This document shows, piece after piece, positions 59,652 through 64,000 of a stretch of DNA of 64,000 nt (positions are counted from its first letter, which is position 1; each line of letters starts with the position of its first letter). The notes below the pieces were generated by a model that was given only the letters and a program-made list of their open reading frames with translations, was not told the origin of the DNA and did not search any database. The translations under genes were made by a program, and so were the position numbers. This DNA is from Microbacterium sp. zg-Y1090 (GTDB lineage Bacteria; Actinomycetota; Actinomycetes; Actinomycetales; Microbacteriaceae): the NCBI RefSeq assembly GCF_030246945.1, contig NZ_CP126742.1, forward strand, positions 1,922,001-1,986,000, given 5' to 3'.

Positions 59652-60430
59652 TCAGACTCCGACGTGCTTCTGGTAGCGGATGATCGCGGCGAACTCGTCG
59701 ACCAGCAGGCTCGCACCGCCGACCAGGGCACCGTCGACATCGGGCTCGCGCATGAAGCTGGCGATGTTGCTCGACTTCACCGAGCCGCCGTAGAGCACGC
59801 GCGTGCGCTCGGCCGCCTCGGCGCCGAGCTTCGCCGCCACCACGTCACGGAGCTTCGCGCAGACATCCTGCGCCTGCTCGGGCGTGGCCGCCTGGCCGGA
59901 GCCGATGGCCCAGACCGGCTCGTAGGCCACGACGATGTCGGCATCCGCCGCCACCGACTCCAGAGCGACCTCGAGCTGGCCGACGGGCACGGCGCTGGCG
60001 CCGTGCGTCTCCAGGTCCTCGGCGGTCTCGCCGACGCAGATCACCGGCACGAGGCCGTGCCGCAGCGCCGCCTGCACCTTCGAGGCCACGACCTCATCGG
60101 TCTCGGCGTGATACTGACGCCGCTCCGAGTGACCGATGATGACGTACCGGCAGTCGAGCTTCGACAGGAACGCGCCGGAGATCTCCCCCGTGTACGCGCC
60201 CGCATCGTGCGCCGACAGGTCCTGCGCGCCCAGGGCGAACTCGATCTTGTCGGCATCCAGCAGCGTCTGCACGGCGCGCAGATCGGTGAACGGCGGGAAG
60301 ACCGCCACCTCGACGCTGGCGCTGTCGTGCTTGGCATCCTTGAGCGTCCACGCGAGCTTCTGGACGAACGCGATCGCCTGCAGGTGATCGAGGTTCATCT
60401 TCCAGTTGCCCGCGATGAGCGGGGTGCGGT

Positions 60431-60440
<10 letters not shown>
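59652..60440 (-). CDS. tpiA: Triosephosphate isomerase
   Basis: The enzyme interconverts glyceraldehyde 3-phosphate and dihydroxyacetone phosphate. The 262-residue TIM barrel has the catalytic Lys14 in AGNWKMN, His in IIGHSERR, Glu in VVAYEPVWAIG and the phosphate loop VLYGGSVKSSN. It overlaps pgk by 10 bases, so it is translated from the gap-pgk-tpiA message. Confidence 0.95.
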
Positions 60441-61645
<1,205 letters not shown>

Positions 61646-61650
61646 GGCCG

Positions 61651-62787
<1,137 letters not shown>

Positions 62788-63405
62788 CTACAGCAGACCG
62801 GCCGTCTTCTCACGGGCCGTGCTAAACCGGTCCGCCACATTCGCCCAGTTCGCGATGTTCCAGAACGCCTTGACGTAGTCGGCGCGCACGTTCTGGTAAT
62901 CGAGGTAGTACGCGTGCTCCCAGACGTCCAGCAGCAGCAGCGGGACGGTGCCTGCGGCGAACTGCGACTGCTGGTCGAAGAACTGCTGGATGATCAGGTT
63001 CTGGCCCACGGAGTCCCAGAAGAGTCCTGCCCAGCCCGAGCCCTGCACGCCGAGCGCGGCGGCGGAGAAGTGCGCCTGGAACTTGTCGAACGAGCCGAAG
63101 TGGTCGTCGATCGCGGAGGCGAGGTCGCCGACCGGCTTGTCTCCCCCGTCCGGCGACAGGTTGGTCCAGAAGATCGAGTGGTTGACGTGGCCACCGAGGT
63201 TGAACGCGAGGTCCTTCTCGAGCTTGTTGACGTTGGCGAAGTTGCCGGTGTCGCGGGCCTCGGCGAGCTGCTCGAGGGCGGTGTTCGCACCGGTCACATA
63301 GGCCTGGTGGTGCTTGTCGTGGTGAAGCTGCATGATCTTGCCGCTGATGCTGGGCTCCAGCGCGGCGTAGTCGTACGGCAGCTCGGGCAGGGTGTATTTC
63401 GCCAT
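62788..63405 (-). CDS. sodA: Superoxide dismutase, Mn/Fe family
   Basis: The enzyme converts superoxide to hydrogen peroxide and oxygen. The 205-residue protein has metal ligands His28 ([13 protein letters not shown]), a His in [12 protein letters not shown], and Asp and His in [26 protein letters not shown] matches the family too. The choice between Mn and Fe is not decided by sequence alone. TAGGAT (minus strand, 63466-63471) lies about 60 bases upstream and may be its -10. It is monocistronic between whiA and gap. Confidence 0.95.
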   Translation of the reverse strand: MAKYTLPELPYDYAALEPSISGKIMQLHHDKHHQAYVTGANTALEQLAEARDTGNFANVNKLEKDLAFNLGGHVNHSIFWTNLSPDGGDKPVGDLASAIDDHFGSFDKFQAHFSAAALGVQGSGWAGLFWDSVGQNLIIQQFFDQQSQFAAGTVPLLLLDVWEHAYYLDYQNVRADYVKAFWNIANWANVADRFSTAREKTAGLL

Positions 63406-63491
63406 GTTCGCTTCTTCCTGTCGGCGCCGAACCGAAGTCCTCGGAGCGGCGAGGGGACGGAGTTCATCCTAGTGAGCGACAACACGGCGCG

Positions 63492-63512
63492 CCCCGGGTT
63501 GCTTCCCCGGGG
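63492..63512. terminator. Hairpin after whiA
   Basis: CCCCGGG-TTGCTTC-CCCGGGG forms a 7-base GC stem 18 bases downstream of the whiA stop and upstream of sodA. No U-run follows. Confidence 0.6.
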
Positions 63513-63529
63513 GTGGGCATGTAACCGAG

Positions 63530-64000
63530 TCAGTCTTCGTCGCCGACGGGCACGGCTGACTCGGTGTCGGGGATGCCCTCGACTTCGGCCTTCTTGTCGG
63601 CCATCGCCAGCAGACGCCGTATGCGGCCGGCGACGGCATCCTTGGTCAGCTGCGGCTCGGCGTGATGCCCCAGCTCGTCCAGGCTCGCGTCACGGTGGGC
63701 CAGGCGCAGCTCGCCGGCCTGACGCAGGTGCGGGGGCACCTCGTCGCCGAGGATCTCCAGCGCGCGCTCCACGCGGGCGCACGCGGCGACGGCGGCCTGC
63801 GCCGAGCGGCGCAGGTTGGCGTCGTCGAAGTTGACCAGGCGGTTCACCCCTGCGCGCACCTCGCGGCGCTGGCGCAGCTGCTCCCACTCGGCGGCGGTAC
63901 GCACGGCACCCATCTCCGCGAGCGTGGCGCGGATGGCCTCACCGTCGCGCACGACGACGCGGGGAACGCCTCGCACCTCGCGCGCCTTCGCCGCGATCCC
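63530..64000 (-). CDS. whiA: Sporulation-type regulator WhiA, 3' part (truncated by window edge)
   Basis: This is the C-terminal 156 codons of WhiA, a DNA-binding protein with a homing-endonuclease-like N-terminal domain and a C-terminal helix-turn-helix. It is conserved in Gram-positive bacteria and linked to cell division and sporulation. Visible landmarks are [32 protein letters not shown] sequence ([20 protein letters not shown]), [14 protein letters not shown] and [20 protein letters not shown]. The acidic tail ends with VPVGDED. The 5' part lies beyond 64000. Confidence 0.92.
   Translation of the reverse strand, partial: GIAAKAREVRGVPRVVVRDGEAIRATLAEMGAVRTAAEWEQLRQRREVRAGVNRLVNFDDANLRRSAQAAVAACARVERALEILGDEVPPHLRQAGELRLAHRDASLDELGHHAEPQLTKDAVAGRIRRLLAMADKKAEVEGIPDTESAVPVGDED

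Overview
The window is about 70% G+C, gene-dense and full of 4-base ATGA/GTGA gene overlaps. Its conserved blocks (whiA-sodA-gap-pgk-tpiA-secG-rbpA, tkt-tal-pgi-zwf-opcA-pgl, prfB-ftsE-ftsX-smpB-ssrA, a Tad pilus locus, DUF222/HNH genes, class F sortase) point to a chromosome of the actinobacterial family Microbacteriaceae, most likely Microbacterium or a close relative. The genus is an inference; no rRNA lies in the window.

Layout. 1-1.5 kb: T and A subunits of an ECF vitamin transporter. 1.6-3.8 kb: otsA-otsB, trehalose synthesis. 4.2-16.4 kb: a catabolic block that I read as a 3-hydroxybutyrate/acetoacetate (ketone-body) locus. It holds thiolase, both CoA-transferase subunits and a divergent IclR regulator, then a nine-gene operon livK-livG-livF-livH-livM, acyl-CoA ligase, TetR regulator, 3-hydroxybutyrate dehydrogenase and alpha/beta hydrolase behind a strong promoter with an adjacent palindrome. 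16.6-23.4 kb: small membrane proteins, a hypothetical gene, tRNA-Lys, a histidinol-phosphatase-like gene, lipoproteins, an S4-domain protein and tmRNA. 23.4-30.4 kb: smpB, ftsX, ftsE and prfB, with a surface-protein module (sigma factor, anti-sigma, class F sortase, DUF4397 protein) lying between ftsE and prfB. 30.4-31.7 kb: an MFS exporter.

32-38 kb holds the most interesting region. A DUF222/HNH endonuclease gene is split by a 4.6-kb integrative element, and its last 53 codons lie on the far side of the insertion. The element encodes an AAA ATPase (DUF3696-like), a PIN-like nuclease, a HUH-type Rep, a small downstream ORF and a large serine recombinase. It is flanked by a short near-identical core (CTCGC-G/A-AACCTC). 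Joining the flanks at that core restores the host reading frame exactly. The ATPase-PIN pair is the cargo and looks like a compact, possibly undescribed, defence module.

38-41 kb: methionine importer metN-metI-metQ and a RidA protein. 41.1-42.3 kb: small genes, one with an in-frame stop. 42.3-46.7 kb: Tad/Flp pilus genes. 46.9-49.5 kb: a flavin oxidoreductase coupled to a GH13 trehalose-synthase-like enzyme. 49.6-50.5 kb: haem O synthase. 50.7-58.9 kb: pentose phosphate operon. 58.9-64 kb: rbpA, secG, lower glycolysis, superoxide dismutase and the 3' part of whiA.

A recurrent feature is a TANNNT box ending 6-7 bases before the start codon without a Shine-Dalgarno sequence. This suggests that many genes here, including the element's ATPase and recombinase, are expressed from leaderless mRNAs.
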